Assembly: GCA_949318235.1 (NCBI GenBank)
Contig: OX439131.1
Location: forward strand, 1,858,168-1,922,167
Source: Ecdyonurus torrentis
Lineage: Eukaryota; Arthropoda; Insecta; Ephemeroptera; Heptageniidae
DNA: 64,000 nt
Direction of reading: 5' to 3'
Shown: piece after piece, positions 37,851 through 50,766 of the stretch
Layout of the letters: each line of letters begins with the position of its first letter
How positions within the stretch are numbered: position 1 is the first letter of the stretch
Position numbers and translations under genes: made by a program
Notes under the pieces: model-generated
What the model was told of the DNA's origin: nothing
Databases searched by the model: none
Seen by the model: only the letters and a program-made list of their open reading frames with translations

Positions 37851-37999
37851 TCACAAATAGCAATATTTGTGCTCTAGCATTTGTTTTTCTAGCAAAATTT
37901 AAATTGAATTTAAAAAAAAATGTAAAAAATAATAATTGTAGCATAGTTTTTTATTATAACTAAATCATTTCTATTATGAAAATATTTTTTTAACGGGTG

Positions 38000-38022
38000 A
38001 TTTTTTTTTTTTTTTTTTTTTT
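38000..38022. repeat. Poly-T tract
   Basis: About 23 T. Confidence 0.85.
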
Positions 38023-38093
38023 AGTTTGTTTTGTTTGTTTAGTCCTATTTTGCTGTAACAGTGTAATAGCTACATTATGAAATATATTTCTCC

Positions 38094-38330
38094 GTGTACT
38101 ATGATGATGTGTGTGATACTATGAGCAGTCCCCCATGGTGGTTAGTCCAGCAAAGTGACATTAGAACAGCATCACTCATTATAAACACTGCCATACTGTG
38201 CGGCTCTTACCTCAGGGGGGCCATACTTCTTTTACGTCCCCTACACCCCCTTTTACATTTGATCTCGAGCCATGAAGAGAGTGTGTATGTGTAGAGGGAG
38301 AGGGAGAGGGGGGGGGGTATATCTCTTGAG
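38094..38330. other. GC-richer segment ending in a G-rich purine tract
   Basis: Less AT-rich than its surroundings. The forward frame 38094-38294 (66 codons, two hydrophobic stretches) has no motif I recognise. It ends in GGGAGAGGGAGAGG followed by a run of G (38296-38317), which satisfies a G-quadruplex pattern. Confidence 0.4.
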
Positions 38331-38530
38331 GTAGATTTACATGGCAGGTGCTACATTAGAATTGAATGCACGAAGTTGCAGTTTATATGACATTGGAGAC
38401 CTAGGCACAAGAAATATTTGTTTAGCGTAATTTAACACTAGAACTTTTTTTTTTTTTAACTTTATCTCGTATTTTATTATGTTAAAGACATTTTCTATAT
38501 ATACACATAATTACAGCATTCTATAATATA

Positions 38531-38815
38531 CTCGTTGAAAAGTTTGTATACAGTTTTCCAATCCTTTAAGTATTGTGTAATCAACGGCTATGACGTCAAT
38601 AAGTGTGGAAATTCTAACGATAGAAAGGTTAGTGACGTCACAAGCGTTAGGACTGAATGAAAAAAAAATGTAGATTTGCAACTGCCAGTTTTAAAGTTTA
38701 TTTCATTTTGATAGTAACACTTGTGACGTCATTTACGCTTTCATAAATAGAATTTCAACGTTTAGTGACGTCATAACCGTTAATTCAACGTTATCATAAC
38801 CGTTAATTCTAATAT
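38531..38815 (+). mobile_element. MITE family D, copy D6 (all four CREs intact)
   Basis: About 285 bp and the best copy for the CRE array. Exact TGACGTCA at 38591-38598, 38633-38640, 38724-38731 and 38766-38773. Spacing is 42-91-42, identical to D2 and mirror-symmetric about 38682. Left end CGTTGAAAAGTTTGTATACA; the right end carries a short duplication of CATAACCGTTAATTC (near 38771 and 38795) before homology fades. Confidence 0.9.
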
Positions 38816-38829
38816 TTTTAACTTACAAC

Positions 38830-39825
38830 TTAAATTTTTTAGAGTGAGAAGTATATTTTTAAACTTCTTTAGTTTAAGTTGTTTTTAATTGTTTTTAAAT
38901 TTAATCAACTAAACATTTAATTTTAATTACCTTAATAATGTATGAAATTTCAGATTTTTTTTTTTTTTTTTAAAGTTGCAAAGTATTTAAAAATTAATTT
39001 TTGACAAATTTGCATGCTGCGCAGTATTTGTGTTTCAATTAATTATGTAAGCGTCCTTATCAATAAAATCGATGCAAACTTGAACGATAATTAGAGGCAA
39101 TAAGTCAATTGCTATGGCATACTTTGCTGACGATGCAAATTATTATTTCGCTGTATCGTCGTTTCTTCTCAAAAAAAAAAAAAGTCTCTTATCTTTCATA
39201 CAAACTTTTTCTGTCAATATTAACTGGTAAAAAAAAAGAGAGAGAAGAAGAAAGCATGTGCTTCATAATATCACGCACTTGCAAACGGAAATTAAAAAAT
39301 ATGAAAAATTATATACACTGAAAGTATATACATGTTTTATCTAAGTTTTTTACTCTTCTTTTACTGATGGGTCATTTTTTAAAACCATCTTGTTGTTATT
39401 TAGTCAGCTATTTTGTTGCTTAAAAGAAACTAAAAATCTATATTGCAATGAGTTGATGCCTGAATGCTCAAAATTATGAATTTTCCATTATAAAATCATA
39501 TTTAATAATTTTACTGTAAAAAGCTCACTTTTTTTTATAATAATATTTTATTGTATATATTGATCATAAAATGACTTACAAGCAATCGGGCAGACAATAT
39601 TTCATTATGTTATATTTATTGCATGGTAGATTTTGAAGCTAATTTTTGTAAAATTTTATCTTTCATGTCTTATGTTTTTACTTTGTATAATAAATTTCAT
39701 ATAATATCAATAAGAACAAAACTTATTGAGCTATAAGCAACTTTAATTAAATGATATGAATAACAATTACTTCAATAAGGATACGTGTTTTAATTAATAA
39801 ATGTATGTATGTATAGTATATAATA

Positions 39826-39830
<5 letters not shown>
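38830..39830. other. Non-coding stretch
   Basis: AT-rich with short poly-T (38955-38970) and poly-A. Nothing assignable. Confidence 0.5.

Positions 39831-39918
<88 letters not shown>
39831..39918. repeat. (GA)n microsatellite
   Basis: About 88 bp, pure. Confidence 0.95.
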
Positions 39919-39921
<3 letters not shown>

Positions 39922-40176
39922 TAAAACTAGTTGCGTGTTATTTGACAGAGCGTTGGTTTTAGTAATACGTGAATTAAGGCTCCCTGAGAGGTAATTTGGT
40001 GGTCATGTCATATACTCTAAAACATTGTTAGTTAGTATGCCATTGTTAAATAATCCTCTACAGTCGCTACTATGTACATTTCACAATATATTGTTAGTCA
40101 TATATAACATTCACAGAACAACACATTTATATCAAACCACATCATATTATTACTTTGCTCTTATTATCACTATATA

Positions 40177-40278
<102 letters not shown>

Positions 40279-40572
40279 CACTTGTAATTTAATTTAATTA
40301 ATTATACAACATAGTTTATACTATTTTCTACATTAAACATAGTATTAAGAATTAACAAATCATCTCTTCTTTAATTTAATATAGTAATTTTGTATATTAT
40401 GATATTATTAGCAGCAAACAAATTTTGTATGGATAAAATTAGCAATGATTTGGAAAAGGAATAAATAATCATTTCTTTATTTATTTATTCATTCTGCATA
40501 ATTTGGCACGAATGTAATGTTTCATTTATAAATAAAAAGTATATATTATTACATAAAATAATAACAAAAATC

Positions 40573-40574
<2 letters not shown>

Positions 40575-40633
<59 letters not shown>
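40575..40633. repeat. Poly-A tract, longest homopolymer in the window
   Basis: About 59 A. No retroposon body or target duplication was seen next to it. Confidence 0.9.
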
Positions 40634-40635
<2 letters not shown>

Positions 40636-40848
40636 AAGCTGCTTCTTAATCGTAACTTTATCAATGAGTTTGACTTACGGCTTACTAAAGTTGTTAGTAC
40701 CATCCCCTTTTCAATCTAATCTCAGAATTTAAGGCTGTTTTGGTGAATATATTTTTATATCTTTTATTATTTTTTGTATTATATTATATATATATTTTTG
40801 TTCAATTTCAAACTATTGTATTTATTACTTTTATTTATTTTAAAGGCT

Positions 40849-41068
40849 CAATGGAGGTTATCGGTTTAGCGCGCGGGGTGATGCGGGGAAAGCTAAGGGT
40901 CCCCTAATTTAACATTACGCTTATGGGGGAAAACACGTTTTTTGCTATTTTTGAGAAAACTGCTCCTCCGATTTCGGAGAAATTTAAATGAGAAATACTA
41001 GACATACTTTTACGTGTTTTAAGCCATAGAAAATTTTTACGAATTTTTTAAACCGATAACCTCCATTG
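40849..41068. mobile_element. MITE H with perfect 20 bp TIRs
   Basis: 220 bp with ends CAATGGAGGTTATCGGTTTA (40849-40868) and the exact complement (41049-41068). The interior is GC-richer on the left (GCGCGCGGGGTGATGCGGGG) and contains CTCCTCCGATTTCGGAGAAA, a small hairpin. No coding capacity and no clear target duplication. Perfect ends suggest a relatively recent insertion. One copy in the window. Confidence 0.85.
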
Positions 41069-41584
41069 TTGAACAATAAGCAAAATTGATTTCTCATTAA
41101 TAAAAACACTTAAATTATCATCATCAATATGTTATATAATGGTGTTTTTTTTATATAAACTTAATCCGTCTTATATTTATTTAAAAAAAAATGAAATCAT
41201 TGCAGGATTTTAAATTTTGAATTAAATGTTTTTTGTAGCATTTAATAATTAATGAGAATTTTTTTCATTTTTAATGAGTTATTTAAACTTTTTTAACTGT
41301 TAAAATAATTTTTCTTTGTTTTAAAATTTGTATACAATAAAACTTATTTGTTGCATTTAATTATTGTTTTGAAGTTATTCATTGTTTTAGATTGTGTTTA
41401 GATTGTGTTTACATATGTTTGACGTAACTAAACTTTTAAGTGACATTTCATCTTTACTTGATGTTAATTTTATATTTCGCAGCCGTTCAGTTTGTGAGAT
41501 ATCAGCCGCTCACCTACTATCTTAATTTCTATCATTTAGTATTACGTTGTCGAATTATTACTAGTTATTGGATTTTTTTTTTAA

Positions 41585-41894
41585 TTAAAGCCATATAGAC
41601 CACATAAAACAACGTGTGCTTTTTAATGAATAAACACGAAATGGGATCATCAAAACTGTTGACAATTTTTACCAGAATGTTAATAGCCCCACGAGAGAGC
41701 ATGAAAAAACTGTAAAGTAGGCTTTTTGCGTGAAAATTCATGTTTATGACGTCAGAAACATGCAAAAATTAGTATGAAAATGTTGTGCGGGCTGCATAAA
41801 TTGAATTTTCTGATCACTGCTACGGGGCTCTTTTTGGGTTTTGAGACAAACTGTGATATAAATGCTTATATTTTTCTCTGGTCTATTCATTTAA
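41585..41894 (-). mobile_element. MITE family A, copy A7 (internal deletion)
   Basis: 310 bp, reverse, intact TTAA at both ends (41585-41588, 41891-41894). TGACGTCA at 41757-41764. About 30 bp are missing from the right arm, between TTGAGACAAACT and GTGATATAAATGC, which explains the off-centre CRE. Confidence 0.85.
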
Positions 41895-43313
41895 GCTCAA
41901 AAAGGAGTAAATTTTTACTGCCAATGATGTAAAATTCTATTTTTATATTTAGTCTTGAAGTTAATTCTTTTCTTCATCAGCGTTGACTTGTCGTTCTTAA
42001 TCAAAAGTGAAGCAGTTTTTATTTGTAGTTGTTTGCGTCATGAGATCGCTCGCTCGCTTGTGGGTGGCAGATATAATTGTTAGCTAAGTGGGTTTCATAA
42101 CAACAACACAAAGAAAATAATAGAGCAGTCTTGACTCACATACCAAAGAAATTCACTTCAATTTATTTCCAAGTACTCTTTCTTATATTCAATTTAATGA
42201 AAATTCATAATATAGAAAACTATTTTAATTATAAACATATCTATGCAAAATATTCCAAGTAATAATTTTATGAAACTTCTTCTGTGCTCAACTATTCACT
42301 TTTGTAATAACTGAAATATTTACTAAACTTAATAGTTCAACAAACATATCTAAACATAGTTTACTTTTAATATTATAATCAACATGTCCGGCATATTCGT
42401 GGTTGACCATTTCTTGCCATATTATATTAGTATTTCATTAATTATAAAGGTATTTTAATGTTTGTTATATATTAATTAATGAAATATTATCTAAATATTT
42501 GATAAATGTTGCCTTTTCATTAAATTTTTTTTCTTTTAATTATAATTTGATAGTTTATGAAAACTGTGAATGCCTTTCAAATTCACAAAGATTTCTCTCT
42601 CTCTCCACACACACACATATAGAAACAGAAATTGTATCGGAGATTGTCAATAACTCATTTAAAAATGCTGAAAAAAAATGTTAGTAATTACACAAGTTCA
42701 ATGATTTTTTTCCCATTAGCAAACATTCCCCCCCCCCCCCCCCCAAGTCCTATACTGTATACTATTGGTAAGAAAATGGCAAGGTAAAACCTCCAAGAGA
42801 AATCAAAGATAGCCCCACATCTCACAATATTTTTCTGAGGCGAAGAAAAAAGGTCATATCTAATACAAATCTGAAACAAGAAACTCCCTAGTGTGTGTTT
42901 TTTTTTTGTTTTTTTTTCTTTTCAATCTCGCTATTGAACGAGTATAATATACAGTATAGAAATATTTGATGTGGCCACGAGAATATCAGTTTATCCTTGA
43001 AGAGACGATATTACGTGTGGGTTTTAAAACACCCCTAACTGACGTCACAAGTAACTCAACGTCAACCTAGAGAAGGTTACGTGGGAGTTGTGACACATTT
43101 TTGTAAACATAAACTAATCAACTTGACTGGGTGGAAATACAATCTGATCGTCTTTATGGAAACATTATAGATCAACATTGTCAACTCTTAATTTCAAGGG
43201 TTTGAATTTGATGAATACTTTAAATAGTTTTGTTTCTACGTTATTTGAATGTTATGTATAATATTACGAATGTTAATGTTTACTTTTTATCTTCAACAAT
43301 TTAATAAGCGGAT
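41895..43313. other. Non-coding stretch
   Basis: Contains a 16-base poly-C near 42729-42744 and an isolated TGACGTCA at 43040-43047 (ACCCCTAACTGACGTCACAA). No gene recognised. Confidence 0.5.
43040..43047. promoter_or_regulatory. Isolated CRE octamer
   Basis: Exact TGACGTCA not inside a recognised MITE. Other isolated copies are at 854-861, 46872-46879 and 52833-52840. TGACGTCA is the consensus site for CREB/ATF bZIP factors. Whether these sites are functional or the last remains of old MITEs is unknown. Confidence 0.4.
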
Positions 43314-43314
43314 C

Positions 43315-43372
<58 letters not shown>
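43314..43372. repeat. (CT)n microsatellite
   Basis: About 59 bp with a TCTG interruption, followed by GTGTGTG. Confidence 0.95.
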
Positions 43373-43381
<9 letters not shown>

Positions 43382-43594
43382 CTCCCTCAAATAAATGATA
43401 TTTTATGTAATTAGTGTTTGTAATTTTTGTTACGCGGTAATGAGAGAAGGTGTTAATTCGGCGTACAATGTTTTGTGTAAATAAAAAAAAAAAAAAAAAA
43501 AAGTACCTCCATAATTACGCAAAAATTCCACGAAAGTATAAAACAAGGGAGAGAGAGAAATACTTAAATTTTAATTATTTTTTGTTTATATATT

Positions 43595-43602
<8 letters not shown>

Positions 43603-43639
<37 letters not shown>
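43603..43639. repeat. (AC)n microsatellite
   Basis: About 37 bp after a short AT run; poly-A runs lie at 43483-43502 and 43894-43915. Confidence 0.9.
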
Positions 43640-43641
<2 letters not shown>

Positions 43642-44920
43642 TTTTTGAACAAATTAATAAAACTTAACACGTTATAATGCGTGATATTACGCGATAAATG
43701 ACTCTCTATTTTTTCCCCACGCTACTGAAAACTAATGCCTTACTATTAAACTGGGCTCCCTGCGGCTGTTGATAAAATGCTTCTGTTACGTGAACTCGAA
43801 TGCCCTCATTTTTCGCGTTAAATTAGGCCAGCTAAATGTAACAAATTATTCTATATAAGCTCAATGGTGATGTGATGCTATATTACTAATACTAAAAAAA
43901 AAAAAAAAAAAAAAATGAAAAGATGTTGTTGGGTAAAAAAAAATATATTCATTGCATTTTATTATACACACAATTTATTTTAGAGAGAAAAATTACGCAC
44001 GGTACGGGGAGTATAAATATAATTTTACCGTGGAAATAAAATATTTATAAATATTATAATTTTTATACATAATTTTTCAGTTTTTTTTCTCTCTCTCTCT
44101 CTCTCTCTTCCTTCTTTTTTTTTATACTGTTGCAACCTTTTCTTCTCTAATTTAATCAAAGTATTTTTATATATTATTTTTATGTGTTTTTTTTCTTCCA
44201 ACTTTTAAAATGAGATTATAATTTTATTCAAAACATAATATAAACACCTATACAGGTATATTGATATTCAATAAAGTGAGCTATAAAAGCACTTTCAGGT
44301 GAGCTAGCTCATATGTTTATTGATTATTTTATATCGCAATCCAATGTTATCTCTATGGACCAGCCTCTTGTTGTGCCTGCCTTAAGTATTTGAAATGGTT
44401 CTTATCTTCTTACATAACGGTACTTTGAACATAGAATCATGTCGCTAAATATAAAGGTAACACGCAGGTGTCAATATGCTCTCTCTTATCAGCTTATCGT
44501 TGGTAATACATGGTAACAAAAAATAGGGTACACCCTCTAAATATTAAGTATTATAAGGGTAATTGAAAATCATATGAGTTTAAAATCTTTACTTGAAATC
44601 TAAATTGTTTTTAATAATTATGAATTATGGCATATTTACAGACTTGTATTATATTTATAAAAGTTTTGTGTAACGGTTATATGATGATTTTTATTTAAAT
44701 AATTATTTAAAAGTATATAAAACATGGTACAAGTAAAGTTTACATGTTTGTTTTAAATAACATTAGCGTTGGTATAAACCATGGCATTAATGAGAAACAT
44801 TACGGGCTTGGGTGAAAAGGTGAAAACATAGCCTCATAATTTTTACCTCACTCCCTCCCACTTTTTTTTTTCTTTTGCTTGCTAGAATTTTTATAAAGTA
44901 TAGTAGGAACACGGAAGAAG

Positions 44921-44922
<2 letters not shown>

Positions 44923-45001
<79 letters not shown>
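44923..45001. repeat. (CT)n microsatellite
   Basis: About 79 bp, pure. The flanking 43916-44922 and 45002-45790 show no gene or MITE. Confidence 0.95.
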
Positions 45002-45002
<1 letters not shown>

Positions 45003-45790
45003 AGTTATAAAAGGGTGTTAGTTGCCGCCTGTGGTTAGGCAAGTTTTTCAGTTCGGGGCCCGTGTTTCCTCTTTCTTCTTTCTACATCTTGTAGAATGTG
45101 TGTTGCTATATTATGAAGCTTACTCACTCAGTAATAGACTTAACCATTCACGTTATACTTACACAAGTTTTTTGCTATTTTAATTATAAATAATAAACAA
45201 AATTTAAAAATATATATATAAAAAATTGCGTTCCAATTATTTCTTTTTAATATAAATACACTAACAAAAAATAAATAGTTCTTCTTTTAAATGAAAATTG
45301 AGATTAAACAAGTTTTTTGCGTATGTTAATTTTATAAACTCGCATTTTTCGTTCAATTTATTCATAATTTTAAAAACACTTTTTTAAAAAAAAAAAAATT
45401 AGATTTTATAAATAAAAATCAGGTATGTAGGAATGGAGATATAAATAATACTGAAATATATTTTTGTTTGACTCCCAGTCGTACAACGATAAACAATGAG
45501 CTTAATTTAATGTGGTTTGTATGTGAGTGAGTATTTTGTTTGATAGAAATCCAATCACAAATGTGCGTCGCGTTCTCCTTGAGTTGAGCAAACAATCCGA
45601 ACCTCCAATCAGGCATGCAAATTCTCTCTAGCTTACGTTTCTTAAAGCTTTAAGACAAATACTCATCAGTAAAACATTGTATAGCTTAATTAAAGGTAAA
45701 TATTTTGACATTTCTATTGTTGTCAATTGCAAATGTTATACAGGTATAGTAGTAGAAATAACATTAAAACAATAACAATCACTATAAAAA

Positions 45791-46278
45791 ATAAACGTTG
45801 GAAAGCTTGTACACAGTTTTATCAACAATGCTTTAAGTACTGTGGAATCAACGGTTATGACGTCACTAAACAAGGACAAAAATGACTACGTAATAATAAT
45901 TATGCTAGCTTATTTTCAGCACAATTTGTTCAATGCAGTATAATGTACGCTATACTGCAAAATAACTTTGTTACATAGCATAAATATTATGTTATACAGT
46001 ATAATTATTTATGTTGTTCCAATTTAGCATTAATTATGCTATAATGACATAAATGTAGCATAAATTATGTAATTTATTCTGTTCGTGAACGTTGACGTTA
46101 CAAGCTTTAGAATCACTGGAATAAACGTTAAACCTAGCCGTTGCAAATCAACATTTTTTCTATTAGATCCCAACGCTTGTGACGTCACTGACTTTTTTAT
46201 CAGTTTGGTGAGGTCACAGCCGTTGATTGTACAATACTTAAAGCATTGCAAAGCTGTGTACAAGCTTTTCAATGTTTG
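45791..46278 (+). mobile_element. MITE family D, copy D7, split by E4
   Basis: It has the best-preserved long ends: AAACGTTGGAAAGCTTGTAC at the left against the complement AAACATTGAAAAGCTTGTAC at the right, with homology continuing for about 70 bp to the outer CRE slots. Octamers at 45858-45865 and 46180-46187; the fourth slot reads TGAGGTCA (46209). An E element (45871-46087) sits between the first and third slots, and part of the second block is lost. Confidence 0.85.
45871..46087 (+). mobile_element. MITE family E, copy E4 (complete), inserted in D7
   Basis: 217 bp, the reference copy. Left end CAAGGACAAAAATGACTACG; complement of the right end CACGAACAGAATAAATTACG. The body contains GTTCAATGCAGTATAATG, AGCATAAATATTATG and ATGCTATAATGACATAAATG; GCATAAT/ATTATGC recurs in both orientations. 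Non-autonomous, with no CRE, unlike D. It interrupts D7, so E was active after D. Confidence 0.85.
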
Positions 46279-46386
46279 TTTATTAGAGTGATATAGACGT
46301 AAACACTAGTATTTGTAATTAATTTTTATATGTTACGTTGATGGATATTTTTACTTATTAACAACGTTCAAGACTATTAGGTGACC

Positions 46387-46411
46387 TTTTTTTTTTTTTT
46401 TTTTTTTTTTT
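46387..46411. repeat. Poly-T tract
   Basis: About 25 T; another of about 26 at 46906-46931, and further ones at 47353-47380 and 47634-47660. Confidence 0.9.
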
Positions 46412-46871
46412 CCCCATTCTTTATTACTTAACTCTAAGTCTTTTTTATTTTATTACTTTTCGCTTTGGTAATTCAGCATTAAACAAGAGTTTTATTGTAT
46501 ATGTACTAGATGTTTTATGTCTGATGGTCTTTTTCAAAGTACTATATACGTTTAATTACATTCTTTAGATATATAAAACATAGCACGCTACATTTAAAAT
46601 AATAATAAATTAATCAAAATACTTTGAAAATTTCAGAGTTAAAATTGAAGATGACAGGCTGTCTTACATATATACAAAAGTAATTTCTCTCGCGGCGGCT
46701 TAAAGAATGGTTTTGTATATAAATGTACATGGGGTATATGTACTGTACTGTATACGTTAATACATACATTATGCACATGACTTTATATTATACTATGCCG
46801 TGCTCCGCGTTCTAGCTATCTCATGAATACCCACCAAACTAACAACAAAATATATTACACAACTGTCTCTG

Positions 46872-46879
46872 TGACGTCA
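46872..46879. promoter_or_regulatory. Isolated CRE octamer
   Basis: GTGACGTCAC, a 10 bp palindrome, in sequence with no MITE landmarks that I can see. Confidence 0.4.
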
Positions 46880-47347
46880 CGACTCTACTTTTATTATCTC
46901 GCGTGTTTTTTTTTTTTTTTTTTTTTTTTTTGGTTTAATTTAAACCTATGTAACTTTTTCTATATTTTTCCTTTAAAACTATAGTGTAATATTAAAATTT
47001 GTTATTATATAATATTTAACATAAAATTTTGTGTACTACTTTATACAGTATATACATGTATAAAAGAAAATAATAATACTAAAACATGTTGTCTAATAAA
47101 AGTTAGAGGATACAATTAAACTTTTTTTTTTCTTTTTCTTCTTTTAAAAATGTTTTATAAAATGTATACCCATAAATAATAACCACGTACATATATATGA
47201 GTTTTTTTAAGCATCTTTAATATAAATATATACACTGGTAGTGTGAGAGAGAGAGAGAGAGAGAAAGTAAAATGGTTTTTTATTGTGTGTATATATACAC
47301 TCTTTTTATATTACGCAACTTTTACTGTATATATATATATATTTCTG

Positions 47348-47380
<33 letters not shown>

Positions 47381-47543
47381 CTATTTTTTGTTTTCCTGGG
47401 TGTTACAATATGTAACGTAAACACGTATTGTGCGTGGAGTACGACATAGAGAATATAACCAGCAACAGCAAATTGTGATTTACGAGTGTAATATAGTAGC
47501 CTGCCTTTTTGAATAATGTTATTGAAGTCTATTTTTTTTTTTG

Positions 47544-47546
<3 letters not shown>

Positions 47547-47585
<39 letters not shown>
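47547..47585. repeat. (CT)n microsatellite
   Basis: About 39 bp. A (GA)n of about 21 bp lies 280 bp upstream at 47244-47264. Confidence 0.95.
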
Positions 47586-47588
<3 letters not shown>

Positions 47589-47628
47589 CACTTTGCTTTG
47601 TACCAACTTTATACATCTTCTCAAAATG

Positions 47629-47666
<38 letters not shown>

Positions 47667-47842
47667 AGTTAGCGTTACTTAATCAGAGACAACATATAAA
47701 TTTTCAAAGTAGAAGATTAAAGTAGTTTTTTATACTATACAGTATGTATATGAAAGCCAAATTTGATTTAAAAAAATAATAATTAATGAAAACATTGATA
47801 GACAAGCTATAATTCAAAACTTTTTTTAAATTAAAAGTTGTG

Positions 47843-47847
<5 letters not shown>

Positions 47848-47925
<78 letters not shown>
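47848..47925. repeat. (AT)n microsatellite
   Basis: About 78 bp. Confidence 0.95.
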
Positions 47926-47933
<8 letters not shown>

Positions 47934-49718
47934 ATAATATGTATATTATATAAAGTGTTAGCTTAACCTTAAAAAATTAAAAATATAAAAAATAGAAGAT
48001 TAAACTTTTTTTACCCTTAATAAAAAATTCATGCCAATGTCTCATAATTCACTAATGTTGTTCGTCTGGAATACTAATGAAATAATTACCTCTAAACTAT
48101 CGTTACCATCTCAACTCTCTAAAGAATAATCTTCTACATACTCAAGTATTTTATAAGTTAAATGGTAATTTTAGATAATAAATAATGTATATTTAAATTA
48201 TCATTCTTAGTTGATCATTATTAAAAATTTAAACTATAAATGTAGCACTTGAGAATATAGTAACCCGCATAATCTTGAGTCAAAGAGGCCTCTCTATTTA
48301 ACATCAAAGTTAATTTTTTATATTATAACAAACTGAAATTTTAAAGTACATATTTTTTTATCACAATTCAAATATGTTTTATATTTTTTCATGTTATACG
48401 TAATTTTTTATACAGTATTTACATATTTTTTTACTGAAATTATATATTTAACGATGGAGTAATTATTTCTAAGTAAATCACTACGGGATTATTTGTTTTT
48501 AAATTTCACTTAGTATTATATTAATTATGGTTTATATTTACCAAAGATATTTCATATTATTTGCTTTGTAGTTTTATGTAAAAGTAATTGAGGCGTGATG
48601 GTGCAACCATGATACATATGTAGATATAGAAATATATATATATGGTCAGCTAGCCACACGTCGGGCGCTGTTGGACTTTGAACGAATCGAAGATAAAGGA
48701 CTTTTTTTTTTTTTTACGTTTGTGTTATGATTTTGACACTTTTTATAATTATCAAACGTAGCTCTATTTTTGTTTTTAACGACAGTTGATTGAAAATTTC
48801 GTAAATTTTGAGCTGTAAGATAAGTTAATGATAAATTTGGCTTTTGTTAATTGAAACCCAAAATATCTTAATTTTCTTAGTAGTTAGCATATTTTTTCTT
48901 GACATTGCAACTGCCACACAAAATAAAATACAATAATAATTATTATTTTACGATATCGAGAGTTTTATTTACTTTGTACTTTGCACATAATTCTTTTTCT
49001 CAATATTTACTCCGTAATTTGCAATTAAAACGTTGTTCAAAGACTGCTCATAACTTCGAATTCACGAATACTTGCTTTAAAGACAAATATATATTTTCAA
49101 TGTGTCTAAAAAAAAAAGAGGTAATATATATGGTTGAGATAATTGTAGTATGAACTGTTTTCAAATTTTGGTCATCTGGGCAAAAACTTGAATTGATTTT
49201 AGTAGGGTGCCTGTACCATGTTCGAGAAATTTCAAACACTTTTTTCGATGTTTGCCATGCCATCAAATTCAACCTTTTTTTCTTACTTTCTTACAGACTT
49301 TTTATTACAGTAATTTCATTCTTAGTTAGAATTACAGTTTTGAAAGTGTTTATCGTAGCTGTAAGATTATCAAAGCAATCAAAATTTATTGATTTTTTAA
49401 AATCCTCTTAAACATTTAAATTAACATTTTGCTTAGCTGTTCGAAGTCTAGCTTGCTGACCATATATATAGTACATAGATATTTATATACTTCATATATG
49501 TATGTGTGGTTTGAATAGAGTTTCCTGTACATTTCTACTCGATAACATGTATGTGCAAACTTAATGTATAAGCCCACAGATAGCACTCCAAACCTAGATA
49601 TATAATATACTGACAATTCTCACAGCTGTATTCCTATTTCTATATCATATCCTGATGCAGTATTGTAACATATGTATAATACATTTATCTTTATATCTCA
49701 TTATTTATCTACTATATA

Positions 49719-49754
<36 letters not shown>

Positions 49755-50200
49755 GTTTTCTTTTACTCTTATTGTTCATAGAACGTAATTTGTTACGTCT
49801 CACTTTAAAACAAGTCTAGTATTAAAATATATAAAGACATTAAAAAGTTATAAAAGTACATAATACCTCAAAAATGTGGTATAGCAAGAGCCCCTAACAG
49901 TATAGGCAACAATTGTGGTACACATGACAACCAGGTTGCATATCTAATAATTTCTGCAGGCGCTAGCATTTAGAGAAAAAAAGTGTAAAATATAATAAAT
50001 TTAAAAACTTTTTTATTATGATATTAAAAAATTAAAATTTACGCTACAGTAGACTTTTATATATATATAAATATAAAATTTTATTCTTTTTAATTTTCCT
50101 AGTGACAATCATGTTATTAGGCTGCCCATATTGTCATTTCAAATAAAGGATGAAAATGTATGAACTAAAAAGTTTTTTTAGAGAGAGAAAGAGAAAATCT
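47926..50200. other. Non-coding stretch
   Basis: AT-rich, with a (CT)n at 49723-49754. The reverse frame 49048-49272 and the overlapping forward frame 49193-49411 have no recognisable domain. No MITE found. Confidence 0.45.
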
Positions 50201-50209
50201 TTTGTTCTT

Positions 50210-50480
50210 AGTTTAGCCTGGAGGAAAGTGGACAACCACGTGCAACTATAGTAGGCAGCTAGGCGTAGTGAGAGAGAGAGAGAGGGACATTACAATCCAC
50301 TCACGCTGCTCAAACATTGCTTACTCGAGAGAGAGAGAGAGAGAGAGAGAGGCCTCCAGCCATCTCTCTCACCGCACACCCACAAATTATCCACTACATC
50401 CCAAGTGAGCTAGCGAACGAGCGACATAGCCCGCAGAAACACATTCACTGCTGCTTGCTTTTGATGGGGTCAATATTATG
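50210..50480. other. GC-richer segment with two short (GA)n
   Basis: Noticeably less AT-rich, with GA runs at 50269-50285 and 50326-50351 and a CGAACGAGCGACATAGCCCG block near 50413-50435. The forward frame 50317-50505 is partly GA repeat. It could be an exon or promoter remnant; nothing is recognised. Confidence 0.35.
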
Positions 50481-50507
50481 CCAAACCACCTACTCTTCTT
50501 TATAATA

Positions 50508-50509
<2 letters not shown>

Positions 50510-50567
<58 letters not shown>

Positions 50568-50580
50568 TATATATATAATA
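50510..50580. repeat. (AT)n microsatellite
   Basis: About 55 bp of AT flanked by TACTATATATA and TATAGTATATA, so the array ends are palindromic. Confidence 0.9.
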
Positions 50581-50664
50581 GTCACGTAGTGACATTTTAG
50601 TACAGCCTTAAAATGATGAAAGTAAACGTGATTATTAAATAGAATTGCGACATCATGATGTAAA

Positions 50665-50766
<102 letters not shown>

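Noticed and set aside
38094..38294. Forward 66-codon frame with hydrophobic stretches
   Set aside because: No recognisable family, no upstream promoter or splice context; kept only as a GC-richer segment.
40575..40633. Long poly-A as the tail of a retroposon or processed pseudogene
   Set aside because: No SINE promoter boxes, no LINE-like or mRNA-like body and no flanking target duplication were visible on either side.
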